The notes beneath the pieces were generated by a model. The model did not search any database and had not been told where the DNA came from. It worked only from the letters and a program-made list of their open reading frames with translations. Source: Pseudomonadota bacterium (GTDB taxonomy: Bacteria; Pseudomonadota; Alphaproteobacteria; Rhodobacterales; Rhodobacteraceae). Taken from it: 64,000 nucleotides of DNA. Shown piece after piece: positions 7,795 through 16,805 of the stretch. The DNA is taken from the NCBI GenBank assembly GCA_021779835.1, contig JAJXZX010000004.1, forward strand, positions 62,001 to 126,000, read 5' to 3'. Position 1 is the stretch's first letter, and each line of letters begins with the position of its first letter. A program made the position numbers and the translations under genes.

Positions 7795-9786
7795 TCACTG
7801 ATCCAAGAAGCTCCGCAGCTTCCGTGACCGGCTCGGATGCTTCAGCTTCCGCAGCGCCTTCGCCTCGATCTGGCGGATGCGTTCGCGGGTGACGCTGAAC
7901 TGCTGGCCGACTTCTTCCAGCGTGTGGTCGGTGTTCATGCCGATACCAAAGCGCATCCGCAGGACGCGTTCTTCGCGCGGGGTGAGGCTGGCCAGAACCC
8001 GCGTCGTGGTTTCCTTCAGGTTCTCCTGAATCGCGGATTCCAGCGGCAGGATCGCGTTCTTGTCTTCGATGAAGTCGCCAAGCTGGCTGTCTTCCTCGTC
8101 CCCGATCGGGGTTTCAAGGCTGATCGGTTCCTTGGCGATCTTCATCACCTTACGGACCTTTTCCAGCGGCATTTGCAGCTTTTCGGCCAACTCTTCCGGC
8201 GTCGGTTCGCGGCCGATTTCATGCAGCATCTGACGACCGGTGCGCACCAGTTTGTTGATCGTCTCGATCATATGGACCGGAATACGGATCGTGCGCGCCT
8301 GATCGGCGATGGAGCGGGTGATCGCCTGACGGATCCACCATGTCGCATAGGTCGAGAATTTGTAGCCGCGACGGTATTCGAATTTATCCACGGCCTTCAT
8401 CAGGCCGATGTTGCCTTCCTGAATAAGATCAAGGAATTGCAGGCCGCGGTTCGTGTACTTTTTGGCGATGGAGATCACGAGGCGCAGGTTAGCCTCGACC
8501 ATTTCCTTTTTCGCCTGACGCGCTTCTTTCTCGCCCTTTTGCACCTGATTGACGATGCGGCGGAATTCCGAGATGTCGACGCCAACATACTGGCCGACCT
8601 CTGCCATGTCGTTGCGCAGATCCTCGACCTTGTCCTTGGAGCGTTCGATCAGTGCCTGCCAGCCGCGCCCGGATTTGTCGGCCATGCGGTCGAGCCAGGT
8701 CGGGTCAAGTTCGTAGCCACGGTATTCGTCGATGAATTCGCGGCGGTTGATGCGGGCCTGATCGGCGAGTTTGACCATGCTGGAGTCGATCTGCATGATC
8801 TTGCGGTTGATGCCGTAAAGCTGATCGATCAGCGCCTCGATACGGTTGTTGTGCAGGTGCATCGAGTTCACCAGCTCAACAATTTCCGAGCGCAGCTTTT
8901 GATAGGCGGCCTCGGCGTCGGTGGTGAAGCTGCTGTCTTCGTTCAGCGTGGCCGACATGCGCAGGTCTTGCATCTCGGCCAGACCGACATAGTGGTTCGC
9001 GATCAGTTCCAGCGTTTCAAGAACGCGCGGCTTGAGGGCAGCCTCCATCGCGGCAAGGGACATGTTCGACTGTTCGTCGTCTTCGTCCTCTTCCTCGACG
9101 CGGCCCAGCGGGTTGCCGTCGGCGTCAAGTTCGGGCTCGTCGTTGGTGGTCGCCTTGCGCGGCGCGCCGGAGACGTCGACGCCTTCGATCTCGGCACCCT
9201 CAATCTCTCCGTCTTCGTCCATCGAGCGGCCAAAGGTGGCCTCGAGGTCGATTACGTCGCGCAGAAGGATATCTTCGGACAGAAGTTCGTCGCGCCAGAT
9301 CGTGATGGCCTGAAAGGTCAGCGGGCTTTCGCAAAGCCCGAGGATCATCGTGTTGCGGCCCGCCTCGATCCGTTTGGCGATGGCGATCTCGCCCTCGCGG
9401 GACAGCAGTTCGACCGAGCCCATTTCGCGCAGATACATGCGGACCGGGTCGTCGGTGCGGTCGAGCGTTTCGGTGGTGGTGGTCGAGACGGCGACTTCGC
9501 GGGAGGTTGAAACCTCGACCAACTCGCCGCCTTCGGCACCCGCTTCTTCGGCGTCGTCGTTTTCGATCACGTTGATGCCCATCTCGGACAGCATCGACAT
9601 GACGTCCTCGATTTGTTCAGAGGACACCTGTTCCGGCGGCAGAACCTGATTGAGCTGGTCATAGGTGATATAGCCGCGCTCGCGGGCGTCGGCGATCATG
9701 CGTTTGACCGCAGCCTGGCTCATGTCGAGCGAGGAATCGGTGTCCTGCTCTTCCGGTTTGGCGTCGTCGGTGTCTTTGGCAGCCAT
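7795..9786 (-). CDS. rpoD: RNA polymerase primary sigma factor RpoD (sigma-70)
   Basis: A 663-residue housekeeping sigma factor. An N-terminal region 1.1 is followed by region 1.2 ([20 protein letters not shown]), a long acidic non-conserved insertion (EEEDEDDEQ), region 2 with core-binding and -10-recognition helices ([19 protein letters not shown] and [15 protein letters not shown]), region 3 and the region 4 helix-turn-helix ([20 protein letters not shown]) near the C-terminus. The start at 9786 is fixed by an AAGGAG six bases upstream; a longer frame exists but lacks homology. It lies 78 bases downstream of dnaG, the classical macromolecular-synthesis pairing without rpsU. Confidence 0.98.
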   Translation of the reverse strand: MAAKDTDDAKPEEQDTDSSLDMSQAAVKRMIADARERGYITYDQLNQVLPPEQVSSEQIEDVMSMLSEMGINVIENDDAEEAGAEGGELVEVSTSREVAVSTTTTETLDRTDDPVRMYLREMGSVELLSREGEIAIAKRIEAGRNTMILGLCESPLTFQAITIWRDELLSEDILLRDVIDLEATFGRSMDEDGEIEGAEIEGVDVSGAPRKATTNDEPELDADGNPLGRVEEEDEDDEQSNMSLAAMEAALKPRVLETLELIANHYVGLAEMQDLRMSATLNEDSSFTTDAEAAYQKLRSEIVELVNSMHLHNNRIEALIDQLYGINRKIMQIDSSMVKLADQARINRREFIDEYRGYELDPTWLDRMADKSGRGWQALIERSKDKVEDLRNDMAEVGQYVGVDISEFRRIVNQVQKGEKEARQAKKEMVEANLRLVISIAKKYTNRGLQFLDLIQEGNIGLMKAVDKFEYRRGYKFSTYATWWIRQAITRSIADQARTIRIPVHMIETINKLVRTGRQMLHEIGREPTPEELAEKLQMPLEKVRKVMKIAKEPISLETPIGDEEDSQLGDFIEDKNAILPLESAIQENLKETTTRVLASLTPREERVLRMRFGIGMNTDHTLEEVGQQFSVTRERIRQIEAKALRKLKHPSRSRKLRSFLDQ

Positions 9787-9864
9787 GGATGCTCCTTGGG
9801 ATGTCCGAATCGCTTCGGTCGTATGTATCGAATCAATAGCGCGAATCACAGGGACGGAAAGCGT

Positions 9865-11817
9865 TTAGCCCTTTTTCTTTACCCACGTCTGGGTGTCGAT
9901 AAGATTTTGCAACGCGCGGGACAGCGCGGCGCGGTCTTCACCAAGGTCTGCGGCGTCCTCGTTGCTGGTGCGCCCGGCGCGGTTTCGCGCGTCGGTGGCT
10001 TGGGAAAGACGCCAGGTAACGCCTTCGTCGGCAAGGCCATCAAGGTCTTCTGCCGCATCGCGGATCTCTTTCAGAACGCCCCGCCCTGCCTCCAGTTTCG
10101 CAAGATCCTCTGCCAGACACATAGTGGCAAGTTCGGCATCTTCGGTGTTGCGCACAGGCGGTGCGATCAGGACGTGGGGCAAAGAGAACAGCGTTTCAAG
10201 GGCTTGGCCTGCATCCTCATAGATTTTTTCGCGGAAGTTGGCGGCGTCGGCGTGGCGCAGCAAGGCCGAGCGCAGACGGTCATGGTCGCGGCTGGTGAAG
10301 TCGATGCGTTCCAGCGCGGATTCAAAACGGTGGATCAGGCGGGGGTGAACGGCGAGGGTCGCGAGGATGATCGCCTCGCGCAGATGTTCGGTGACGCGGT
10401 CGTCGGGCGCACCGGCGAGCAGCGAGTTCTTGGTGCTTTGCAGCGCCGGAAGGATCGGCGGTTTCCACTCGCCCTTTTTGCGCGCGCCTTGGGGGCGGGG
10501 CGCGTTGGGCGACTGATTCGGGCCGGGGCGGCGGGTGCCGAACAGATCCCAGCGCAGTTGTTTGATCGCCTCGCCATAATGGCCGCGAATCGAGGGGTCT
10601 TTGATGAGGGTCAGCGTGGCGCGCAGCGTCTTGTCCAGCGCGGCCTTGCGTTCAGGGCTGTCGAAATCTCGCCCCTCGGTCTCGCGGCGCCAGAGGAGTG
10701 TGACCATCGGCACCGCCTCGTCCAGCAGGCGCTGCATGGCGGGGGCGCCTTGGGCGCGGATCAGATCGTCGGGGTCCTGGCCCTGCGGCAGCAGGCAAAA
10801 ACGCAAGCTCTGCCCCGCCTCCAGCAGTGGCAGCGCCACGTCGATGACACGCATCGCGGCCTTGAGGCCCGCATTGTCGCCATCCAGCGCGATGATCGGT
10901 TCGGGGGCGATGCGCCACATCAGGCGCAGTTGGTCCTCGGTTATCGCGGTGCCCAAGGGGGCGACGGCGGCGGTGAAGCCTGCCTCGACCAGCGCGATGG
11001 TGTCCATGTAGCCTTCAGCGACGATCAGGGGTTTGCCCTTGCCCGCCGCCTCGCGCGCGGGGCCGTGGTTGTAAAGGCTGCGGCCCTTGTCGAACAGTTC
11101 GGTTTCCGGGCCGTTGAGGTATTTGGCCCGCGCGTTGGGGTCCATTGCGCGACCGCCAAGGCTGATGGCGCGGCCCCTGGCGTCGCGGATCGGGAAGATG
11201 ATGCGGCCGCGGAAGCGGTCATAGGGCTCGCCGCCTCCGTCGGGCGTGGCGGCGAGGCCGGAAGCGAGGATCAGATCGGGGGCGATCCCCTTGGATTTCA
11301 GGTGGTTCCACAGCGCGTGGCGGTTGTCGGGGGCGAAGCCAAGCTCGAACCGATCGCGTGAGGCTTGCGGCAGTTTGCGGCGGTCAAGGTAGGCGCGGGC
11401 CTCGGCCCCTGCCCCGGTTTGCAGTTGCAGACGGTAGAATTGCACCGCCTGTTCCACCACCGCAGCCAGTTGGGCACGGCGGTCGGTTTTCGCCTGCGCC
11501 TGCGGGTCGGGGGCGGGCATCGGCATTCCGGCCTCGCGCGCGAGGATTTCGATTGCCTCCATGAAGCCGACGTTTTCGGTCTCGCGAATGAACGACACCG
11601 CGTCGCCTTTGGCGTGGCAGCCGAAGCAGTAGTAGAACCCCTTGCGGTCATCGACGTGGAAGCTGGCCGATTTTTCCTGATGGAACGGGCAAGGTGCCCA
11701 CATGTCGCCTTTGCCTTGGTTCGACTTGCGCTGATCCCACATGACCTTGCGGCCCACCACTTGGGAGAGCGAGGTGCGGGTGCGCAATTCGTCAAGGAAA
11801 CCGGGGGGCAGACTCAT
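9865..11817 (-). CDS. dnaG: DNA primase DnaG
   Basis: A 650-residue primase that makes RNA primers at the replication fork with the DnaB helicase. The N-terminal zinc finger uses Cys43, His46, Cys64 and Cys67 (CPFHQEKSASF and YYCFGCHAKGD). The catalytic core has the TOPRIM motifs VAEGYMDTIALVEAG and ALDGDNAG. A helicase-binding C-terminal region follows. Directly upstream is an M20/sarcosine oxidase operon on the same strand, 67 bases away; downstream is rpoD. The start codon lies in the arm of a 9-bp inverted repeat that also covers the G-rich region that would serve as ribosome-binding site, which is unusual. Confidence 0.97.
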   Translation of the reverse strand: MSLPPGFLDELRTRTSLSQVVGRKVMWDQRKSNQGKGDMWAPCPFHQEKSASFHVDDRKGFYYCFGCHAKGDAVSFIRETENVGFMEAIEILAREAGMPMPAPDPQAQAKTDRRAQLAAVVEQAVQFYRLQLQTGAGAEARAYLDRRKLPQASRDRFELGFAPDNRHALWNHLKSKGIAPDLILASGLAATPDGGGEPYDRFRGRIIFPIRDARGRAISLGGRAMDPNARAKYLNGPETELFDKGRSLYNHGPAREAAGKGKPLIVAEGYMDTIALVEAGFTAAVAPLGTAITEDQLRLMWRIAPEPIIALDGDNAGLKAAMRVIDVALPLLEAGQSLRFCLLPQGQDPDDLIRAQGAPAMQRLLDEAVPMVTLLWRRETEGRDFDSPERKAALDKTLRATLTLIKDPSIRGHYGEAIKQLRWDLFGTRRPGPNQSPNAPRPQGARKKGEWKPPILPALQSTKNSLLAGAPDDRVTEHLREAIILATLAVHPRLIHRFESALERIDFTSRDHDRLRSALLRHADAANFREKIYEDAGQALETLFSLPHVLIAPPVRNTEDAELATMCLAEDLAKLEAGRGVLKEIRDAAEDLDGLADEGVTWRLSQATDARNRAGRTSNEDAADLGEDRAALSRALQNLIDTQTWVKKKG

Positions 11818-11837
11818 GGGGGGAATATCCCCCCATG
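11815..11837 (-). promoter_or_regulatory. Inverted repeat enclosing the dnaG start codon
   Basis: Perfect 9-bp arms (CATGGGGGG and CCCCCCATG) with a 5-base spacer. In the dnaG transcript this would be a hairpin with the initiator AUG at the 3' end of the right arm and the only G-rich Shine-Dalgarno-like bases in the left arm. It could limit translation initiation or be a protein site; which is unknown. Confidence 0.55.
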
Positions 11838-11862
11838 TGGAGCGTCGCGCAAGGCCTCAGCG

Positions 11863-11879
11863 TTGCCCCATAGGGGCAA
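11863..11879. other. Hairpin between M20 gene and dnaG
   Basis: Perfect 7-bp stem TTGCCCC/GGGGCAA with an ATA loop. It is just after the M20 stop on the minus strand, without a T-tract, so it may be a weak terminator or RNA-processing site separating the sox operon from dnaG. Confidence 0.4.
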
Positions 11880-11884
11880 TCGCC

Positions 11885-13045
11885 TCAGCCGAGCAGGTCG
11901 CGCGCGACGCGGGCAAATATGCGGGCACCGAGCGGGATCAGGTCGTCGGGGAAGTCATAATCAGGGTTGTGAAGCGCAGGATGGTCGGCGCCTGCGCCAA
12001 GGTAAAGCATGGCGCCCTTGGTGCCGGGATGGGTGCCAAAGCGGCCGAAATCCTCGGACGCGCGCATGGGAAGGTCGCCGGTTGCGTGGGGGATGGGGAG
12101 CGCGTCCAGCGCGCGGGCAAGGTGGCGGGTTGCGTCGGGGTCGTTGACCGAAGCGGCGAAGTCGTCGTGCCACGAGATGTCGAGGGTAAGGCCGGTGGCC
12201 TGCGCCTCGGCCTCCGCAAGCGCTGTGGCGGCGGATTTGAGCGCGGCCATCGGTGCGTCCAGCATGGTGCGGAGGGTCGCCCACACCTCGCCATGTGCGG
12301 GCGAGATGCCGAAGGCCGGCTCGCCCAGCTTGGCATGGGTGATGGTGACGAGGCGGTAGTCGGGGCCAAGCGGGCCGCCTTGGCCGAGCGCGGAAAGCGC
12401 GGGTATGAGGCGGGACATGGCAAGGCCGGGGGACAGCCCGCGCTCGGGTTGCGCGGCGTGGCTGGTCTTGCCGTTGAGCGTGATCTTCATGCCGACCGAG
12501 GCGCAGTTGACCGGCCCATCGGTGAGCCAGCATTGGCCAAGCGCGAGGCCCGGTATGTTGTGCAGCGAGAAGGCCCAGTCGGGGCGGATGGCGGCGTAGG
12601 CCGGGTCTTTGAGGACGGCGGCGGCGCCTGATCCGTCTTCCTCGGCCGGTTGGAACATCAGGACGACGCGGCCACGGGCGGGGCGTTGGCGCGAGAGGAG
12701 GCGCGCGAGGGCAATCACGATGGCCATGTGGCCATCGTGGCCGCAGAGGTGGCCCTTGCCCGGGATGGTGGAGCGGTGGGGGGCGTCGGACAGTTCCTCG
12801 ATGGGCAGGGCGTCAAGTTCGCAGCGGAAAAGGACGGTGGGGCCGGGCTCACGGCCTGCGAAGATCGCGGCGACGCCGTGGCCGCCGACCGCAGTCAGGG
12901 TCTGGTCGGGGCGCAGTTGTGCGAGGGCGGCGATAATGCGCTTTGCGGTGGTGGCCTCATCGCGCGAGACCTCGGGGAAGCGGTGCAGGTCGCGGCGGAA
13001 GGCGGTAAGGTCCGCGATGTCGGTGTTGCTCAGCCTGTCAGACAT
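11885..13045 (-). CDS. M20-family metallo-amidohydrolase
   Basis: A 386-residue enzyme of the M20/hippurate hydrolase (amidohydrolase) group, which cleaves N-acyl or related amide bonds with two divalent metals. Metal and catalytic landmarks: LFRCELDALP (Asp78), GHLCGHDGHMA (Cys101, His103), QPAEEDGSGA (Glu135/136) and a late HPALHNPDYDF. The middle dimerisation segment carries GKTSHAAQPERG. The start at 13045 is chosen because it overlaps the soxG stop by 8 bases, the same overlap seen between soxA and soxG; an upstream TTG is less likely. Its place at the end of the sarcosine oxidase operon suggests a substrate feeding sarcosine or glycine metabolism, but this is inference. Confidence 0.88.
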   Translation of the reverse strand: MSDRLSNTDIADLTAFRRDLHRFPEVSRDEATTAKRIIAALAQLRPDQTLTAVGGHGVAAIFAGREPGPTVLFRCELDALPIEELSDAPHRSTIPGKGHLCGHDGHMAIVIALARLLSRQRPARGRVVLMFQPAEEDGSGAAAVLKDPAYAAIRPDWAFSLHNIPGLALGQCWLTDGPVNCASVGMKITLNGKTSHAAQPERGLSPGLAMSRLIPALSALGQGGPLGPDYRLVTITHAKLGEPAFGISPAHGEVWATLRTMLDAPMAALKSAATALAEAEAQATGLTLDISWHDDFAASVNDPDATRHLARALDALPIPHATGDLPMRASEDFGRFGTHPGTKGAMLYLGAGADHPALHNPDYDFPDDLIPLGARIFARVARDLLG

Positions 13046-13586
13046 GGGCGGCGCGGGCGGAAAGGGCTGCCATCGCGGTGACAATCTCGTGCGTGGCGGT
13101 ATGGGCCATCGAGCGCATCACAAGAATGTCAAAGCCGTTTTCGACGCGCAGGATCAGGGTCATCATATGACCGAGCGCGGTTCGGGCGGCCGTGCCTGCG
13201 GGGAAAGCGACGGGGCGCAGGTCGATCGGGACGAGGCGGGCGAGCGCGTCCTCGGCCCCTGCCCCGGTCAGGCGCAGGATGGCCCAGCCGTCGCTTTGGT
13301 CGGTCAGCGCCGCGATGCCGTCAAGGGCGGCGGGATCGGCGTCGATCAGGAAGGCGGTGCCGCGCCCGGCAAAGGCGATGCGGGCCGCGCCCTTTTCCAG
13401 CACGCGGTTGGGGGCCGGAAAGGCAAGGCCATGTGCGGATTTGAGCGCAGCAGAGACCGCCTTTTCCTTGCCGTTGAAGGGCGCGACGGAGGTGATGCGC
13501 GTGACGGGTGCGGCGGCCAGTGTCAGCGCGCCGTGGGTCACTGGAAGGCCCGTGTCAAAGGCGGAGGTGGTGATGAGGCTAGCCAC
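13038..13586 (-). CDS. soxG: Sarcosine oxidase gamma subunit
   Basis: A subunit of heterotetrameric sarcosine oxidase, about 182 residues. Recognised by RITSVAPFNGKEKAVSAALK, the RIAFAGRGTAFLI segment, the DQSDGWAILRLTG motif and the ALGHMMTLILRVENGFDILVMRS segment, all usual in SoxG and shared in part with GcvT-like folds. The most likely start is GTG at 13586, overlapping the soxA stop by 8 bases; an in-frame ATG at 13628 would extend it by 14 residues inside soxA. Its own end overlaps the M20 gene. The subunit structurally supports the folate-binding half of the alpha subunit. Confidence 0.9.
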   Translation of the reverse strand: MASLITTSAFDTGLPVTHGALTLAAAPVTRITSVAPFNGKEKAVSAALKSAHGLAFPAPNRVLEKGAARIAFAGRGTAFLIDADPAALDGIAALTDQSDGWAILRLTGAGAEDALARLVPIDLRPVAFPAGTAARTALGHMMTLILRVENGFDILVMRSMAHTATHEIVTAMAALSARAAHV

Positions 13587-16509
13587 GGGCGCGGTCTCCC
13601 TTCGGGTCGAAGAATACGGGATCGACAACCACGCAGATCACGTCGGCCTTGCGCAGGTGATCGACGACGCGGACCTCGTCATGCAGGCGGGCGCGGCCGT
13701 TCTTGAGGAAGGCGAGGCCAAGGTAGGTGTCCATCGTCGGGGACCAGCATACCGAGGTGATATAGCCCTGATCGTTGGCGCGGGTGGCGGCGTCGTCGGG
13801 GTTGAACAGATGCGCGCCCGCGCCGATCGGTTTGGTGTGGTCGATCGGGCGGAGGCCCACGAGTTGTTCGCGCTCGGGTCCGATCATGCCGGGACGCTGG
13901 GCGGCAGCCTTGCCGATGCAGTCTTTCTTGGCAGAGATCATCTTGGCCGCGCCGATGTCGAAGGCGGTGGTGCGACCGTGGATTTCGGTGTGGGTGATAA
14001 GGCCCTTTTCGATGCGCAGAACGTTCAGCGCCTCCATCCCATAAGCGCCGCCGCCCAAGGTTTCGGCACGGGCGACGAGGTCGCGGAACAGCGCGTTGCC
14101 GTAGCGGGCGGGCACGGCGATTTCATAGGCGTGCTCGCCCGAGAACGAGATGCGGAACAGGCGCGCGTTGACGCCCTTCACCATGACCTCGCCACAGGCC
14201 ATGAAGGGGAAGGCCTCATCCGTCACCGGCGCGTCGAGAACCGAGTTCAGCAGCTCGCGCGATTTCGGCCCGGCTACCGCAAATTGCGCCCATTGCTCGG
14301 TCACCGAGATGAAGCGGACGTCCATCTTGGGGGCGAGCGCCTGATGCACGAAATCAAGGTGGCGCATCACGAGGCCCGCCGCGGCGGTGGTGGTGGTCAT
14401 CAGGAAATGCGTGGCGGACAGGCGGGCCGACGTGCCGTCATCCATCACCAGCCCGTCTTCACGCAGCATGAGGCCGTAACGGACGCGGCCCGGTTTGAGG
14501 GTGGAAAACGTGTTGGTGTAAACAAGGTCAAGGAAGGCGCCCGCGTCTGCGCCTTGCAGGTCGATCTTGCCAAGTGTGGAGACGTCGCAGACGCCGACCG
14601 CGTTGCGGACATAGCCGACCTCGCGGTCGCAGGACTGCCGCCATGTCTTTTCGCCGGGCCGGGGGAAATAGCTGGGTCGATACCAAAGGCCCGCCTCGAT
14701 CATCGGCGCGCCGCGCTCAACCGAGGCCGCGTGCGAGGTGGTGAAGCGTTGCGGGGCAAAGCCCGTCGCGCGCCCCCCTGCCCCCATCGCGGCGATGGAA
14801 ACCGGGACGTACGGCGGGCGGAACGTGGTGGTGCCGGTTTCCGGGATGCCGCGCCCGGTGGCGTCGGCCAGCACGGCCAGCGCGCCAACGTTGGAGTTTT
14901 TTCCTTGGTCGGGCGCCATGCCTTGGGTGGTGTAACGCTTCATATGCTCGACGCTGGCGAAATTTTCCTGCGCGGCAAGGCGGACATCCTTGGCCGTGAC
15001 GTCGTTGGCGAAGTCGAGCCATGCGCGGCCCTTGCCGGGCACAACCCACAGCGGGGAGACGTCGTAGACGCTATCCTCGGTCCTTGGCGGCATGATGTCG
15101 GGCGCGGTGCGGCCAAGGGCTGCAAGGGCGGCTGCGGCGGCGGCGTGGCCCTCGGTCAGGCAACCCGCGGTAGAGAAGGTGCCGTTCGCGGCACCGCAAG
15201 GCGTCAGGCCGGGCACCGCGTTGGGGGCGGGAACGAAGGCTTGCAGCGTGGGGTTCCACAGGGGCCGCCCGTTCATGTGACAGGTCAGGTGCAGCGTCGG
15301 GTTCCAGCCGCCCGACATGGCGAGGCAATCGACGGCGAGGTCGTGGCTGCCGTCGCGGGTTTGCACCGTGATACCCTTGAGGGCATGGCGGCCGTGGGTG
15401 GCTATGACCTCTGCCCCCCGGTAAATCGGGTAGTCGCCCAGCGCCGAGGAGTCAGGCCGCGCGTCAATCACGGCGGCGACCTTGATGCCCGAAGCGGCCA
15501 TGTCATCGGCGGTGCGGCGCGCGTCGTCGTTGTTGGCGAAGATGGCGATGGATTTGCCCGGCGTCGCGCCCCAGCGGTTGAGGTAGGCGCGCGCGGCAGA
15601 GGCGGTGAGGATGCCGGGGCGGTCGTTGTCGGGGAAGCCGATCGGGCGTTCCAGCGCGCCGGTGGCAAGGATCGCCTGCCCCGCGACGATGCGCCAAAAG
15701 CACTCGCGCGGCGTGTCGCCGGGTTTGGCGACGTGCAGGCTGACCCGCTCCAGCGCGCCAAAGGTGCCGCCGTCATAGGCGCCGGTGACCGCAGTGCGCG
15801 TCATCAGGCGGACGTTCGGCATGGCGTGGAGTTCGGCGAGGATCTCCTCGGCCCACACAAGGCCGGGTTTGCCGTCGATTTCCACGGTATCGGCCAAGAG
15901 GCGGCCGCCCATGCGGCTGTCTTCCTCGGCCAGGATCACGTCGGCCCCGGCGCGGGCGGCGGTTAGCGCGGCGATCAGCCCAGCGGGGCCAGAGCCAATC
16001 ACGAGGATGTCGCAGAAGGCAAAGGCCTTTTCGTATTGGCTTTCGTCATGCTTGCCCGACAACGCGCCAAGGCCTGCGGCGCGGCGGATGATGGGTTCAT
16101 ACAGCCGTTCCCAAAACGCGCGCGGCCACATGAAGGTTTTGTAGTAGAACCCGGCGCTGAGGAACGGCGACAGCACGTCGTTGATCGCCAGCGCGTCGTA
16201 TTTCAGCGAGGGCCAGCGGTTCTGGCTTTGCGCCTTCAGCCCCTGAAAAAGCTCCTGCACCGTAGCGCGGGTGTTGGGGGTCTTTTGCGCACCCTCCAGC
16301 ACTTCGACCAGCGCATTCGGTTCTTCCGATCCGGCGGTCAGCACGCCGCGCGGGCGGTGGTATTTGAAGCTGCGCCCCAGCAGGTGCACGCCATTCGCCA
16401 TCAAGGCAGAGGCGAGCGTGTCGCCCGGATGGCCGACATAATCGCGCCCGTCAAAGCTGAAGCCGATATGCGTTGCGCGGTCGATCAGACCCTTGCCCTT
16501 AACCCTCAT
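13579..16509 (-). CDS. soxA: Sarcosine oxidase alpha subunit
   Basis: A 976-residue large subunit. The N-terminal part has FSFDGRDYVGHPGDTLASAL, then an NAD-binding Rossmann motif IGSGPAG at 171-177; the C-terminal third is GcvT-like and binds tetrahydrofolate, where the methyl group is captured as 5,10-methylene-THF. The complex oxidises sarcosine to glycine, H2O2 and a one-carbon unit. The ATG overlaps the soxD stop by 4 bases. No frameshift or stop interrupts the frame and the length is normal. Order in the transcript is soxB, soxD, soxA, soxG, then the M20 gene; the glyA, folD and purU genes often linked to sox are not here. Confidence 0.96.
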   Translation of the reverse strand: MRVKGKGLIDRATHIGFSFDGRDYVGHPGDTLASALMANGVHLLGRSFKYHRPRGVLTAGSEEPNALVEVLEGAQKTPNTRATVQELFQGLKAQSQNRWPSLKYDALAINDVLSPFLSAGFYYKTFMWPRAFWERLYEPIIRRAAGLGALSGKHDESQYEKAFAFCDILVIGSGPAGLIAALTAARAGADVILAEEDSRMGGRLLADTVEIDGKPGLVWAEEILAELHAMPNVRLMTRTAVTGAYDGGTFGALERVSLHVAKPGDTPRECFWRIVAGQAILATGALERPIGFPDNDRPGILTASAARAYLNRWGATPGKSIAIFANNDDARRTADDMAASGIKVAAVIDARPDSSALGDYPIYRGAEVIATHGRHALKGITVQTRDGSHDLAVDCLAMSGGWNPTLHLTCHMNGRPLWNPTLQAFVPAPNAVPGLTPCGAANGTFSTAGCLTEGHAAAAAALAALGRTAPDIMPPRTEDSVYDVSPLWVVPGKGRAWLDFANDVTAKDVRLAAQENFASVEHMKRYTTQGMAPDQGKNSNVGALAVLADATGRGIPETGTTTFRPPYVPVSIAAMGAGGRATGFAPQRFTTSHAASVERGAPMIEAGLWYRPSYFPRPGEKTWRQSCDREVGYVRNAVGVCDVSTLGKIDLQGADAGAFLDLVYTNTFSTLKPGRVRYGLMLREDGLVMDDGTSARLSATHFLMTTTTAAAGLVMRHLDFVHQALAPKMDVRFISVTEQWAQFAVAGPKSRELLNSVLDAPVTDEAFPFMACGEVMVKGVNARLFRISFSGEHAYEIAVPARYGNALFRDLVARAETLGGGAYGMEALNVLRIEKGLITHTEIHGRTTAFDIGAAKMISAKKDCIGKAAAQRPGMIGPEREQLVGLRPIDHTKPIGAGAHLFNPDDAATRANDQGYITSVCWSPTMDTYLGLAFLKNGRARLHDEVRVVDHLRKADVICVVVDPVFFDPKGDRARG

Positions 16510-16796
16510 GTCCGCGCCCCCTTCTTGAGGTCGCCCGGTTTAAGCGCGCTGACCAGTTCGGTCTCCGAGATCTCATGCGTGACGGTGTTGCGGGTGACGC
16601 GGAGCCACGCGGCGCAGCCCTGTTCGTGATACCACAGGTCGCGGGTCATCCCGGCGGGGTTGTCGCGCAGGTGCAGGTAGTCGTCCCACGCCTCGGGCGC
16701 CGCACCCTCGGTGGGACGGTTCAGGTAGTCTTCGGCGCCGTAGTAGTAGAACTCGCGCCGGTCGCGTGGGCCACAGAGGGGGCAGGTAATTCTCAT
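16506..16796 (-). CDS. soxD: Sarcosine oxidase delta subunit
   Basis: A 96-residue zinc-binding subunit. Cys5, Cys8, His57 and Cys61 (ITCPLCGPR and LWYHEQGCAAWL) match the expected zinc set. The central EFYYYGAEDYLNRP and WDDYLHLRDNPAG segments are characteristic. It sits 9 bases after soxB and overlaps soxA by 4 bases, so translation is probably coupled. Confidence 0.95.
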   Translation of the reverse strand: MRITCPLCGPRDRREFYYYGAEDYLNRPTEGAAPEAWDDYLHLRDNPAGMTRDLWYHEQGCAAWLRVTRNTVTHEISETELVSALKPGDLKKGART

Positions 16797-16805
16797 GTCA
16801 GTCCC

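Noticed and set aside
13192-15966. A 924-codon open frame antisense to soxA and soxG
   Set aside because: It mirrors the GC-rich codon pattern of the real genes, has no recognisable domain and lies wholly opposite well-supported sarcosine oxidase subunits.
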